Assembly (NCBI RefSeq): GCF_900119895.1
Contig: NZ_FQLR01000002.1
Coordinates: forward strand, 1 to 64,000
Length of the DNA stretch: 64,000 nucleotides
Direction of reading: 5' to 3'
Source of the DNA: Collinsella phocaeensis
Lineage (GTDB): Bacteria > Actinomycetota > Coriobacteriia > Coriobacteriales > Coriobacteriaceae
The notes under the pieces are model-generated. The model was given only the letters and a program-made list of their open reading frames with translations. It had not been told where the DNA came from and searched no databases. Of this stretch, positions 35,857 through 44,250 are shown piece by piece; position 1 is the first letter of the stretch; each line of letters starts with the position of its first letter. A program made the position numbers and the translations under genes.

Positions 35857-36333
35857 ATGATCATCCGCGCAATCGAACCCCGCGACGACGCCGCGATGGC
35901 GGCGATCGTGCGCCGCAGCCTCGAGGCCCATGGGCTCAACGTGCCCGGCACGGCGTACTTCGACCCCGAGCTCGACCACCTCAGCGCGCACTACGGCGCC
36001 GCGACCAACCGGACCTACTTCGTGGCGGAGAGGGACGGCGAGGTGGTCGGTGGAGCGGGATGCTCCCCCGTGCCCGGCGCGGACGGCGTCGCCGAGCTGC
36101 AGAAGCTCTATGTTGCGGCCGCATGGCGGCATCGAGGCATCGCGCGCGGCCTCACCGCCGCGGTCGAGGAATTTGCACGAACGGCCGGTTTCTCGACGCT
36201 CTACCTCGAGACGCACCACGACCTCGTCGCCGCTGTCGCGCTCTACCGCGCGCTCGGTTACCGCGAAAGCGGCGAGCCGCTTCCGAGCAGCCTGCACACC
36301 GCCATGGACGTGTTCTTCGAGAAGTCACTGTAG
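35857..36333 (+). CDS. GNAT family N-acetyltransferase
   Basis: 158 residues. The acetyl-CoA site is LQKLYVAAAWRHRGIARGLT (R-x-x-G-x-G/A type), followed by YLETHHDLVAAVALYRALGY, which is standard GNAT. Substrate unknown. GAGGAG precedes the ATG by 6 nt. It is a single gene, divergent from the MarR operon. Confidence 0.88.
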   Translation: MIIRAIEPRDDAAMAAIVRRSLEAHGLNVPGTAYFDPELDHLSAHYGAATNRTYFVAERDGEVVGGAGCSPVPGADGVAELQKLYVAAAWRHRGIARGLTAAVEEFARTAGFSTLYLETHHDLVAAVALYRALGYRESGEPLPSSLHTAMDVFFEKSL

Positions 36334-36374
36334 GGGCCTTCGAGCGAGAACGGCCCGGGACCCCCTCCGAAAAC

Positions 36375-37469
36375 CTATCCGATCGTCTCCAGGGCCGCTC
36401 CGGCACGGCCCACCGCATCCCTCTTCCCCGCGCCGTTCTTGAACCAGCCGCGCAGGTCCTCGAGGGTGCTCCCGGCAGCGTAGACCTTGAACTTGCGGCC
36501 GTCCACGGCCGTGACCGCGCAACGGTCACCGCTCTCGCTGTCCTCGTGCGCCGAGACCTTCTTGAGGTAATCGCGGCGGAACGCCACGACGCGGGCGTTG
36601 CTGATCTCGATGAACCAATCGTCGTCGACAAGCGAAGTGCCCGTGGCACCTCGACTTGCCATCTCCTCGGCGAAGGAGAAACCGAGCTCGCGTTCCTGCC
36701 TGCCGATCTCGTAGATGCCACGGAGGGGCATGCTGAGCATGAGCAGGGGCAGGAGTCCCCCTATGAACAGGAAGAGGAACGGGACGAGCAAGAGCAGACG
36801 AGCACCGGCATCGGTGAAAACAGCCATGAAGGCGATCACGAGCGAGAAGACGAGTGCCATGCCGTTGAAAACAATCGTCAACGGCTTGATGGCAGACCAA
36901 CACAGGCCCGCCTTGGTCATGGGGCCGTCGACAGCGTCCGAGATCTCGATGCCCTCCTCCTCCAGACGGGCAAGGAGATTGAGCGAGCACACCCCCTCGA
37001 GGCTTATCGAGCAGAACTTTCGATCGCCCTCGAACAGGTCGATCCTCATCATCTGCGTGTGAAGCGTTGCGCGAGTGATGTTGCCAAACGTCGACTCCCT
37101 GCGGATGCCGAAGACGTTGCGCGAGAGAATGCGCTCACCATCCACGTCGATACGCGGGATGCTCAACAGCGCCCAAATGGCCATGCCTGCGAGCGCCACG
37201 GCGTGGCCGAACCACACGAGCTCGTGGTCCCACTCGCCCAGCGAGACGCCCTGCCAGACGTAAACACCCAACATGAGCAGCTCGAACGCGACAGCGCAAC
37301 ATGCCATGATCGTGCGAATGGCAGCGGGCATGCGCACCGTGAAGCGATCGAGGCTTTCCGTCGCCTCACTGCGCTCGCGCGCGCCGCGGCGGGCGACCCA
37401 TGCAGTGAGCGGGCCAACGATGAACACGGTCATACCGACGCGCAGAATGGATTCGAGCAGATTACTCAT
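36375..37469 (-). CDS. Hypothetical four-helix membrane protein
   Basis: 364 residues, not recognised. Hydrophobic pairs at about 8-25/55-75 and 85-105, and a second pair at about 200-260, alternate with soluble segments (IDVDGERILSRNVFGIRRES; DDDWFIEISNARVVAFRRDY) that look like small PH-like beta domains. Start at MSNLLESIL. It stands alone; the 248-bp gap to the MFS gene shows no gene. Confidence 0.75.
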   Translation of the reverse strand: MSNLLESILRVGMTVFIVGPLTAWVARRGARERSEATESLDRFTVRMPAAIRTIMACCAVAFELLMLGVYVWQGVSLGEWDHELVWFGHAVALAGMAIWALLSIPRIDVDGERILSRNVFGIRRESTFGNITRATLHTQMMRIDLFEGDRKFCSISLEGVCSLNLLARLEEEGIEISDAVDGPMTKAGLCWSAIKPLTIVFNGMALVFSLVIAFMAVFTDAGARLLLLVPFLFLFIGGLLPLLMLSMPLRGIYEIGRQERELGFSFAEEMASRGATGTSLVDDDWFIEISNARVVAFRRDYLKKVSAHEDSESGDRCAVTAVDGRKFKVYAAGSTLEDLRGWFKNGAGKRDAVGRAGAALETIG

Positions 37470-37726
37470 AGGGGCCACCGCCTCGGGCTCTGGAGATTAA
37501 CTGCAGGAAACGCTACCAGAACGATGGGATGCGCACAACGTAAGGGGCCGCGCATCGGCAAGCGGCGGCATCGCAATCGCCCGGCGAACAGATGATGATC
37601 GGCGCCGGGCCAGACGAATTAAACAAAAGGGCGGCCGACTGCGCCCTCGCAGGCGCACCGTCGACCACCCTTCACGTCGCAGCGACCCTACGAGCCGTCC
37701 GACACGAAACGCGCTCCGCCAGAGCG

Positions 37727-38977
37727 CTACCCAATCTTGCGGATGCTCGGGATCGCCCAGGTGATTCCCGAGAGAATCACCATCGCCGCACCGATGAGCA
37801 CGAAGCACGCGCTTACGCCGATGGCGTCCGCGAACAAGGTCGACGCGACGAGCCCCACGGGCATGGCCCAGCTGCAGACCGCTCCGTACAGGCCGAAGAC
37901 GCGGCCCATGCACTCGGGATCGACGCGCTCCTGCATGAGCGCCATCTGCGGCGCGCTGTACAGCGGACTCGAGACCCCCATCGCGAACGTAAGCCCCAGA
38001 AACACAACGAGCGCGGAAGGGGGTACGAGGCCGCCCGCGAGCGTGACCGCTCCGAAGAGGCCGATGGCCAGCGTGCACGAGAGCGCACGGTTCTTAAGGC
38101 CGCCCGTCGCCCCGATCCAGCCGCTCGCCGCGATCATGCCGACCGAGAACGCGATCTCCGCGATGGCCGACTGCGTAGTGGTGCCCCCAAAATGATCGAA
38201 CACCATGAGCGGGAACAGCGCGGATATGGGCGAGAACAGGACCGAGAAGGCGAAACCGATCCAGAGCATGGCGAACAGACCGTGATGACGTTTGAGCTCG
38301 CGGCACCCGTCGGCCGTCTCCAATAGGAAGGCCCGCACCGCGTGGTGCGACGCCTCGGCGTTCTCCTCGGGCGTATGGCGCTCGGGCGCCGGCGTCTTGA
38401 TGCCGGAGGTCGCCACCGCGATGCTCGCGAGCACCGCGCCGGCGACATCGAGCGCGATCATGAAGGTCAGGCCAAACGCCGGGTAGACCACCGCGGCGAT
38501 GGCGTTGCCGATAATGTAGCTACCAGACTGCATGAACTGCAGCATGCCCGCCAGCTTGCCGAGCGCCTCGGGCGGGGCGATGAGCGGCGTGAGCGCGTTG
38601 AAGGCGGGCGCATGGAGCGTGCTGCCCAGCGCACGGACGAACAGCACCGCCGCCACGACGGCGACAGAGAGGTCGCCCCGAAGCGAGCCGAAGACAAGCG
38701 TGAGACTCACGGCCGCGATGAAGAGATCGGCGCCGATCATGAGACGCTTGATGGACGTGCGGTCCACGATGGTGCCCGCGAAGGCGCCGAGGAGCGCCAT
38801 GGGCAAGAAGGCCGCCAGGCTCACGAACGACAAGGCGCTCGCGGAGCCAGTGGTGAGGGTGACGTGCCAGATGAGACCCATCTGCAGAATGGAGCTCGTG
38901 AGCACGGAGAAGAACTCGCCGATCCAGACGATGGCGAGCGAACGCTTCCAAGAAGCGCGGGGATTCGGTTGTGTCAT
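37727..38977 (-). CDS. MFS exporter resembling the macrolide pump Mef
   Basis: 416 residues, twelve membrane helices. Compared from memory, it is collinear with Mef(A): LTSSILQMGLIWHVT, FLPMALLGAFAGTIVDR, LMIGADLFIAA, HAPAFNALTPL and GRVFGLYGAVCSWAMP have close counterparts. Mef pumps expel 14- and 15-membered macrolides. AAAGGA lies 7 nt before the ATG. A 140-nt leader with its own 9-residue reading frame precedes it, so expression is probably drug-inducible (inference). Whether macrolides are substrates needs testing. Confidence 0.85.
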   Translation of the reverse strand: MTQPNPRASWKRSLAIVWIGEFFSVLTSSILQMGLIWHVTLTTGSASALSFVSLAAFLPMALLGAFAGTIVDRTSIKRLMIGADLFIAAVSLTLVFGSLRGDLSVAVVAAVLFVRALGSTLHAPAFNALTPLIAPPEALGKLAGMLQFMQSGSYIIGNAIAAVVYPAFGLTFMIALDVAGAVLASIAVATSGIKTPAPERHTPEENAEASHHAVRAFLLETADGCRELKRHHGLFAMLWIGFAFSVLFSPISALFPLMVFDHFGGTTTQSAIAEIAFSVGMIAASGWIGATGGLKNRALSCTLAIGLFGAVTLAGGLVPPSALVVFLGLTFAMGVSSPLYSAPQMALMQERVDPECMGRVFGLYGAVCSWAMPVGLVASTLFADAIGVSACFVLIGAAMVILSGITWAIPSIRKIG

Positions 38978-39019
38978 GGAATAATCCTTTGATGCGATCG
39001 GTGATATGCAGCGAAGTAC

Positions 39020-39037
39020 CGGTCGCTCACGCGACCG
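39020..39037 (-). promoter_or_regulatory. Hairpin after the leader peptide of the Mef-like gene
   Basis: CGGTCGC-GTGA-GCGACCG forms a perfect 7-bp stem three bases beyond the leader stop codon, between leader and exporter. It lacks a T-tract, so it is more likely part of a switching fold than a terminator on its own. Confidence 0.5.
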
Positions 39038-39040
39038 TGG

Positions 39041-39070
39041 CTAGAGCCAAATCCTCATGGAAGCAAGCAT
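39041..39070 (-). CDS. Leader peptide MLASMRIWL upstream of the Mef-like exporter
   Basis: A 9-codon frame ending in TAG with a strong ribosome binding site (GGGGAG, 7 nt, ATG), inside the exporter 5' leader. It resembles the mef(A) leader peptide MTASMRLR and erm leaders of the xxSMRL type, where macrolide-bound ribosomes stall at an Arg-x-Arg/Leu-like motif and alter RNA folding. Here the motif is SMRIW. It is too short for ordinary gene finding; evidence is the Shine-Dalgarno sequence, position and resemblance. Confidence 0.65.
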   Translation of the reverse strand: MLASMRIWL

Positions 39071-39125
39071 GGTGCAGCTCCCCTTTCCAAATCTCGAGGT
39101 AAACCTTCAGTCGTGAGTGGGGGAT

Positions 39126-39154
39126 ATTATAGGGACTTGCGAGCCGAGATGCAA
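39126..39154 (-). promoter_or_regulatory. Promoter of the Mef-like leader and gene
   Basis: The minus strand reads TTGCAT, a 17-bp spacer and TATAAT. Transcription would start near 39119 and give a leader of about 140 nt. Confidence 0.75.
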
Positions 39155-39230
39155 CAGGGCGACCTCTACGGAGCGTAGATGCCGGGCGCCCCGAACCACT
39201 TATGCCATGCGAGACGGCATCCGATTATTC

Positions 39231-39260
39231 TTGACATGGTCTCAATGTGATATCACAATG
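39231..39260 (+). promoter_or_regulatory. SPFH copy 2 promoter with palindromic operator
   Basis: TTGACA (39231-39236), a 17-bp spacer and CACAAT, with TGTGATATCACA at 39246-39257 (extended CAATGTGATATCACAATG, 16 of 18 symmetric). It is identical to the copy-1 promoter at 3163-3195. Confidence 0.7.
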
Positions 39261-39370
39261 CAATCAGCAGTCGCACGGACTGCCCGGGGATTCGCCTCCT
39301 CCCCATCGCAATCTGGAGGCGGCGCCGGGGCCGTCACGCAAACGCCGGCGCAGTCGTGAAAGGAACTCAC

Positions 39371-40402
39371 ATGAGCGTGGAAAAGCAACTCAAGGCCACG
39401 TCGGGCTATGGCATGCTCGCCACCGTCATCGCGGCGCTGCTCGCCATCGTCGGCCTCTTCACCTGGAGCCTCGCCGGCATCGCCGGAACGCCGGACGGCG
39501 TCGACGCGCCTGCCGTCTACGGCTGGGGCCTAGGGTTCAGCATCGTCGCCTTTTGTTTTTGGTTTTTGCCGCTGAACGGCTTCTTCTCGCTTCAGCCCGG
39601 CCAAGCCCGCGTGTGCATCCTCTTTGGCAAGTACGTGGGCACCGTGCGCGACGAGGGCTTTTTCTGGGCAAACCCGTTCTTTAGCAGGAGCATGGGCGTG
39701 AGCGGTGCCTCCGAGGACGCCATGGCCGCAGCCGCCGCAAAGGCAAGTCTTTCCCTGAGCGAGAGCGTCAAGGCGGCGGGGAACGCCGCCAAGGGTCTGT
39801 CCACCACCATCTCCACCCGTGTGCGCACCCTGAACGGCGAGCGCCTGAAGGTCAACGACAAGATGGGCAACCCCATCGAGATCGCCACCGTCGTGGTGTG
39901 GCACGTGGCCGACACCGCCAAGGCCCTGTTCGACGTGGACGACTACCAGAGCTACGTGGCCATGCAGGCCGAGACGGCGCTGCGTCACGTAGCCAGCGTG
40001 TATGCCTACGACCACCTGGAGGACGAGTCCGACGCCGCCGGCGCCATCACGCTGCGCGCCAACGTCGAGGAGGTCTCCGAGGCCCTGCGCCGCGAACTCG
40101 CCTCACGTCTGGCCCCCGCCGGCGTGGAGGTGGACGACGCCCGCCTCACGCACCTCGCCTACTCCCCCGAGATCGCCCAGGCGATGCTGCGTCGCCAGCA
40201 GGCCGAGGCCGTCATCGCCGCACGCAAGAAAATCGTCGAGGGTGCCGTCTCCATGGTCGACATGGCCGTTAAGGAGATGGCCGCGGGTGGCACCATCGAG
40301 CTGGACGACGAGCGCAAGGCGCAGATGGCCAGCAACCTCATGGTGGTGCTCTGCGGTGAATCCGAGGCGCACCCGGTCCTGAACGCAGGTTCTCTGTACT
40401 AA
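39371..40402 (+). CDS. SPFH/band-7 domain membrane protein, copy 2
   Basis: 343 residues, paralogue of the protein at 2036-3055 and almost identical over the SPFH core ([20 protein letters not shown] onward) and tail. It differs in the segment after the membrane anchor, where it has [17 protein letters not shown] in place of [17 protein letters not shown]. Two N-terminal membrane helices are kept. ATG at MSVEKQL with AAAGGA upstream. A ribbon-helix-helix gene follows after 81 bp. Confidence 0.9.
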   Translation: MSVEKQLKATSGYGMLATVIAALLAIVGLFTWSLAGIAGTPDGVDAPAVYGWGLGFSIVAFCFWFLPLNGFFSLQPGQARVCILFGKYVGTVRDEGFFWANPFFSRSMGVSGASEDAMAAAAAKASLSLSESVKAAGNAAKGLSTTISTRVRTLNGERLKVNDKMGNPIEIATVVVWHVADTAKALFDVDDYQSYVAMQAETALRHVASVYAYDHLEDESDAAGAITLRANVEEVSEALRRELASRLAPAGVEVDDARLTHLAYSPEIAQAMLRRQQAEAVIAARKKIVEGAVSMVDMAVKEMAAGGTIELDDERKAQMASNLMVVLCGESEAHPVLNAGSLY

Positions 40403-40410
40403 CCACCCAA

Positions 40411-40445
40411 CCTCAGTTTAGGGACAGTCCCTAAACTGAGGTTTT
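40411..40445 (+). terminator. GGGACAGTCCC palindrome with T-tract
   Basis: CCTCAGTTTAGGGAC-A-GTCCCTAAACTGAGG is a perfect 15-bp stem followed by TTTT. It is a dispersed-family member acting as an apparent terminator between SPFH copy 2 and its partner gene. Confidence 0.75.
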
Positions 40446-40483
40446 CCAGCCACACGCACCTCAGCTCGATAAGAAAGCACGTC

Positions 40484-40663
40484 ATGGCACGCAAGCAATA
40501 CCCCCTTCGCATAGACCCCGCCATATGGGAGGCCGTCCAACGCTGGGCGGACGATGAGATGCGCAGCGCCAACGGCCAGGCAGAGTGGATCTTGCGCGAC
40601 GCCCTCAAGCGCGCGGGAAGGCTGCCAAAGAAGGAGGAACGCTCCAAAGGGGACGAGAAATAA
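40484..40663 (+). CDS. Ribbon-helix-helix small DNA-binding protein, copy 2
   Basis: 59 residues, MARKQYPLRIDPAIWEAV to a lysine-rich tail, differing from copy 1 mainly after KRAGRLP. Arc/CopG-type fold predicted. Same placement downstream of an SPFH gene as copy 1. Confidence 0.8.
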   Translation: MARKQYPLRIDPAIWEAVQRWADDEMRSANGQAEWILRDALKRAGRLPKKEERSKGDEK

Positions 40664-40776
40664 CCCCATTCGGAGAATGCCGAACACCCGAGTCTCCGCT
40701 CCGAGCACGTATCTCAGCTGCCGAAGCCATTATGATCGACCGCTGACCAGGCATTTTCAGGCCCACTTGCCGACAT

Positions 40777-40819
40777 AATCGCCCCCATTCTCGCCCCTCG
40801 TGGCAGAATGGGGGCGATT
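40777..40819 (+). terminator. Long hairpin before the small membrane protein gene
   Basis: AATCGCCCCCATTCT (40777-40791) pairs perfectly with AGAATGGGGGCGATT (40805-40819). It is followed by CTCATTGAGG, which is the next gene's ribosome binding region, so it could end the SPFH unit or control the next gene. Confidence 0.6.
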
Positions 40820-40836
40820 CTCATTGAGGAGGCCCC

Positions 40837-41196
40837 ATGAACGCAACCGCGCGCGCATCGCTCATCGCCGTAGCCGCCATCGCCGCCGCATGCTGGGTGG
40901 TCCCCACCCTCCTGGTCGGCGCCGTCCCACCCGATGCGGGGATGTTCTCCATGATGGCGCCCCTCTACGCCCTTCTCCCGATCGCCGCGGTTGCCCTCGG
41001 CCTGCTCGCCGCGGGCTCCGCGCGAACGCTCTTCTGGGTGCCCGCGGTGCTCGGGGCCGCCTTCGCCCTCCTATTTCCCCTCGCGGTCGAGGGCAGCCGG
41101 GACATCGCGTTCTACGGTATCGCCTATGCCGCGATCGGATACGTCGCCATGGGGCTGCACGTCAGCATGGCCAAGCGGTGTCGCCCACCACGTTGA
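40837..41196 (+). CDS. Hypothetical four-helix membrane protein
   Basis: 119 residues, almost wholly hydrophobic with four predicted helices (about 6-28, 40-60, 66-84, 90-108). GAGGAGG precedes the ATG. No family recognised. Confidence 0.7.
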   Translation: MNATARASLIAVAAIAAACWVVPTLLVGAVPPDAGMFSMMAPLYALLPIAAVALGLLAAGSARTLFWVPAVLGAAFALLFPLAVEGSRDIAFYGIAYAAIGYVAMGLHVSMAKRCRPPR

Positions 41197-41197
41197 A

Positions 41198-41225
41198 CCA
41201 GATGTCCATAACCAGATGTCCATAA
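41198..41225 (+). repeat. Direct repeat, two 14-bp units
   Basis: CCAGATGTCCATAA occurs twice head to tail immediately after the stop codon of the small membrane protein gene. Confidence 0.8.
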
Positions 41226-41240
41226 AGGGCCGTACGGGGC

Positions 41241-41340
41241 GGCGCTTTCGGTGCGCCTACCGGATCGTCAGTGCGCGTATCGGATCTTCGGTGCACATAT
41301 CTGATCTTCGGTGCAGCTGCCGGATCTTCGGTGCACCCGT
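41241..41340 (+). repeat. Five tandem 20-bp units
   Basis: Exact 20-bp period; best units CGGATCTTCGGTGCACATAT, CTGATCTTCGGTGCAGCTGC and CGGATCTTCGGTGCACCCGT, with two more degraded units before them. The shared core is GATCTTCGGTGCA. Confidence 0.8.
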
Positions 41341-41382
41341 GAACCATTTTCCATGCGGTATATGGTTCACAGGTGCACCGAA
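41327..41382. repeat. Long inverted repeat closing the tandem array
   Basis: 21-bp arms (41327-41347 and 41362-41382), 20 of 21 paired, separated by 14 nt. The outer part of each arm is the TTCGGTGCACC core of the tandem units, the inner part GTGAACCAT. Confidence 0.8.
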
Positions 41383-41475
41383 CTTTTCAAAGCGCCCCGA
41401 AGTTGAAAGCGGATACTCGCCGGTCGCCCAACGCTCCAATCGCGCCATAACCCATGAATCTCCCAGCTCACAAGC

Positions 41476-41534
41476 ATGTACAACAGATTTTGCAGAGGCC
41501 GGCGGTCCTTGCCGCGTAAGATGTACAACAGATT
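41476..41534 (+). repeat. Direct repeat upstream of the XRE gene, candidate regulator sites
   Basis: ATGTACAACAGATT occurs at 41476-41489 and 41521-41534, spaced 45 bp, directly upstream of the XRE-membrane gene. It may be the regulator's own binding site. Confidence 0.45.
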
Positions 41535-41588
41535 CGATAGCGCCCGCGGCGCATTCGCGGGACGCTCCTTCACGACCGGGAGGTGACG

Positions 41589-42209
41589 ATGGACATCAGC
41601 AACCAGATCAAGACTCGGCGCGAGGCGATGGGCCTTTCGCAAGAGCAACTCGCCGAAAAGCTTTACGTATCGCGTCAGACGATCTCCAACTGGGAACGAG
41701 ACAAGACGTATCCAGACGTACAAAGCCTGCTCATGCTGAGCGTCCTGTTCGACACCTCCATAGACACGCTCGTGAAGGGAGACGTGACCGTTATGGAAGA
41801 GGCTGTCGAGAGGGGCCGCAAGCGCCTGGGAACGCGGATGCTGTGGCTTGCCGTACTGATGCTCGCACTGTTGGTGCTGGCATTCGCGCTGATACTATCG
41901 CCGGCGTTTGCCTGGATGGAGGGAGCCTGGGGCATCGGCATCGCCACCGCCACGGCGTTCCTGCCAGCCATAGCGGCGCTTGTCGTCGCAACGGTCCTGG
42001 AGCGCATCAAACGCGAGAACGACCTGGTGACCTACCGCGAGATCCTTGCCTTCATGAACGGTGAGACGGATATCAAGCGCGACCCGCGCGCACTCCCCCG
42101 CCGCTCGTGGCCGACGAAGCATCGGCTGGCGTATGACCTGCTGACCTTCATCGCCGCGGCGCTCATCGGCGGCGCGCTCGGCTTTGCCGTATGGGGGTTG
42201 CTGAACTAA
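41589..42209 (+). CDS. XRE-family regulator with membrane tail (type 1)
   Basis: 206 residues: an N-terminal Cro/C1 helix-turn-helix (IKTRREAMGLSQEQLAEKLY, VSRQTISNWERDKTYPD) followed by three membrane segments (about 86-108, 115-137, 180-203). Membrane-bound XRE proteins of this shape are common in Firmicutes and Actinobacteria, with roles mostly unknown. GGGAGG precedes the ATG; a GTG two codons earlier is also possible. Confidence 0.85.
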   Translation: MDISNQIKTRREAMGLSQEQLAEKLYVSRQTISNWERDKTYPDVQSLLMLSVLFDTSIDTLVKGDVTVMEEAVERGRKRLGTRMLWLAVLMLALLVLAFALILSPAFAWMEGAWGIGIATATAFLPAIAALVVATVLERIKRENDLVTYREILAFMNGETDIKRDPRALPRRSWPTKHRLAYDLLTFIAAALIGGALGFAVWGLLN

Positions 42210-42237
42210 CCAGCCTGCCGTCGGGCCAGGCATCCGT

Positions 42238-42385
42238 CGATTGCCTATGGCTTCTCCGAAATTACCTATGAGCTCTTGCGGTGTCCCCGCGGCTTCCCCG
42301 AAATGTCTATGGGCCCCTTGCGATTGCCTATGTTGTTCAGCCGATTCAAGGGGCCCAATCGGAAGGAAGTCATAGGCAATCTTCC
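42238..42385. repeat. Short CCTATG repeats with inverted copy
   Basis: TTGCCTATG or variants recur four times in direct order between about 42240 and 42335. Two roughly 32-bp units share GGCTTCYCCGAAAT. The array ends with inverted CATAGGCAAT near 42371, and GGGCCCCTTG/CAAGGGGCCC forms a stem inside it. It fills the gap between two XRE genes. Confidence 0.6.
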
Positions 42386-42431
42386 GGGCGTCAATGCCGG
42401 GCCTCGATTAGCGCTTGCCCTCACATTGAAG

Positions 42432-43583
42432 TTAGGGGTCATCATCGTCAATCACGATCAAGGCGATTCCGCTGCCAAGGCTGCCGACGACCCAGGGAAG
42501 CCAGAACAAGCCGGAGACGCCCTCGGACGCGCCCATGACGGACGCGGCGAAAAGCCATACCAGCGCCACCATCGTGGCGACGAGCATGATCACCATGCAG
42601 GCCTTCCCCTTGCGATCGGTGACGCCGCGACGCCTGGGGTTGTTAGCGCGCAGGTACGCTTCGCGACTCTGCTGGTCGAGCTGCGCCAACTCGTCGTCGC
42701 TCAGCTCGACGGTCTCGAGCCACTCCTTGTTGTAGTCCGCAAGGTCCGTGCGCCCCCAGAGCATGCCCCAGTGGACGATCATCCCCACGCCGAGCGCGGC
42801 CAGCACCATCATCAGCGAATTGCCGTATACCTGCACGTTGGACTCAACTTCGAACAAACCTGCCACGGCAACCCCGAGCAGAATCACCGCGATGCCGGCC
42901 ACGATTGCGATCGAGGCGCGGCGCCGAGCAGTCGCCTTCTCATCCGCCGTATAGAAATCAGCGACGTAGGGATGCGCCTTGACAAATGCGGCGTGGTCGA
43001 TTCCCGCGGGAATGGTAAATGCGAGGCCGGCGGCGACGAACGCGAACGCCGCGAGGAGGACGATGCCGTCCGAATGCATGACCTCATCGGTGAAGATGGC
43101 GGCCGCCGCACCGAGGATAAAAAGCACGACGCCGATCGCGATTTTGCGCGCGAAGGTAACCATGTGCTCGTCGTAACCACATACATCCGTAGCTGGACCG
43201 GCGGGAATCGTGGGGGTGCCGCTGACGGGAAATGAGCGCACGGGGATAACGGGCGTGTCGAGCTGAGCACCCCATGACGCGACTGCCATCGGCGCGGCGG
43301 GCTCCTCACCAATGATGCTCCCCGACGGGGCGCGCACCGGCGAGTAGCCGCCCAGATCATCCCGTGCGGGGACGCCGTGGCGGGATACATCCCCGGTCAC
43401 CAAATCGTCCAGCGAGCACTCGAAGATCTGGCACATCTTGATGAGCTTGTCCATCTCCGGGTAGGACCCCTCGGCCTTCCATTTGGTGACGGATTGGCGG
43501 GACACCCCGAGCAACATAGCGAGTTGCTCCTGGGTCATGTGGCGCTCTGCGCGCAGATATTGCAGGTTGGTGCGGAAGCTCAT
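42432..43583 (-). CDS. XRE-family regulator with large membrane region
   Basis: 383 residues: Cro/C1 helix-turn-helix (FRTNLQYLRAERHMTQEQLA, GVSRQSVTKWKAEGSYPEMD), a linker of about 80 residues, then seven or so hydrophobic segments in two groups, and an acidic tail IDDDDP. The start MSFRTNLQYL is chosen by homology of the HTH N-terminus; the frame is open further up. It is probably a membrane-anchored regulator; no ligand domain recognised. Confidence 0.82.
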   Translation of the reverse strand: MSFRTNLQYLRAERHMTQEQLAMLLGVSRQSVTKWKAEGSYPEMDKLIKMCQIFECSLDDLVTGDVSRHGVPARDDLGGYSPVRAPSGSIIGEEPAAPMAVASWGAQLDTPVIPVRSFPVSGTPTIPAGPATDVCGYDEHMVTFARKIAIGVVLFILGAAAAIFTDEVMHSDGIVLLAAFAFVAAGLAFTIPAGIDHAAFVKAHPYVADFYTADEKATARRRASIAIVAGIAVILLGVAVAGLFEVESNVQVYGNSLMMVLAALGVGMIVHWGMLWGRTDLADYNKEWLETVELSDDELAQLDQQSREAYLRANNPRRRGVTDRKGKACMVIMLVATMVALVWLFAASVMGASEGVSGLFWLPWVVGSLGSGIALIVIDDDDP

Positions 43584-43761
43584 GATGGGTCCTCTCGTTG
43601 GCTGGGGAACGGCGGCTCGAGTGATGCAATGCCAACGCATTGCGACGGCTCGCCCCGACATCCCAGCGTTCGATGTTTTCCTGCCGGCGACTTACACACT
43701 ACGGTTGCCGCGAGGCGATGACCACCAACCTGAGGCTTCATTTTACGCAACTTGCAGGCAC

Positions 43762-43782
43762 CCTGCGGTTGCAAACCGCAGG
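43762..43782. promoter_or_regulatory. Perfect hairpin upstream of the XRE gene
   Basis: CCTGCGGTT-GCA-AACCGCAGG, 180 bp upstream of the minus-strand XRE start and 130 bp before the SOS box at 43912. It could be an operator or transcript end. The rest of 43584-43911 shows no gene. Confidence 0.4.
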
Positions 43783-43911
43783 TAGATTGACCGGAACGTC
43801 AAATCAGTAGGAACTTGCACCCCAATTCTCCAAGGAGATAAGACGCAGCAAAAACGCAATGCGGAATCGTACCGCCCAACGCCGTCAAGACGGGCAATCA
43901 CTTACCAACTA

Positions 43912-43940
43912 GAACATATGTTCTCATTTCATGGTATACT
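43912..43940 (+). promoter_or_regulatory. LexA-type box and promoter of type I locus A
   Basis: GAACATATGTTC (43912-43923) is a perfect Gram-positive SOS box. TGGTATACT (-10 at 43935-43940) lies exactly 17 bp from the hexamer GAACAT, so the box occupies the -35 position. Locus B has the same geometry. Confidence 0.8.
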
Positions 43941-43998
43941 AGACCTAGCGACATGGGCGGTGCCCTCCGAGTCCTTGCAGGGGGTTAGGAGGGTTCCC

Positions 43999-44079
43999 TT
44001 GGCGAAAATCACCGCGCTGCTTATTGCGGCATCAGTGCTCGTTCTATCGATCGTGCTGTTCTTCCTTATCGCTCGCTAG
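43999..44079 (+). CDS. Hydrophobic 26-residue peptide A, probable type I toxin
   Basis: MAKITALLIAASVLVLSIVL plus FFLIAR: one membrane helix with a basic start and end, like TisB, Fst or BsrG-class toxins in size and pattern (no sequence homology claimed). TTG start; GGAGGG lies 5 nt upstream and can pair with CCCTCC 20 nt earlier, hiding it. Copy B encodes MAKFTALLLAAAVLVLSIAL plus LYLAVF with ATG. The SOS-box promoter upstream and a convergent antisense unit downstream complete the locus. Confidence 0.7.
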   Translation: MAKITALLIAASVLVLSIVLFFLIAR

Positions 44080-44104
44080 CGATATAGGGGTGAAACTCGC
44101 CATA

Positions 44105-44195
44105 TAAGGGAACAGCCGCCCTGTGCCGGAGCGGCTGTCCGTGCGGGTTTTGCCCCACTTACATCCAAACCAGGAGGGCGTACGCCTCCCAAGTC
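44105..44195 (-). ncRNA. Predicted antisense RNA of type I locus A
   Basis: A minus-strand -10 TATACT (44207-44202) is conserved in both copies, with only a weak -35. The transcript would run left through a GGAGGCGTACGCC hairpin and end at ACAGCCGC/GCGGCTGT followed by TTCCCTT. It overlaps the toxin mRNA 3' region, the convergent layout of TxpA/RatA and BsrG/SR4. Confidence 0.55.
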
Positions 44196-44250
44196 GCTAC
44201 TAGTATACCCGCTTTCAGGCGCCCCTGCACACCACTCGCGGGTTTCTAGG

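Noticed and set aside
41241-41382. CRISPR array
   Set aside because: Units are head to tail with no spacers of 30-40 bp between conserved repeats, and no cas gene is near.
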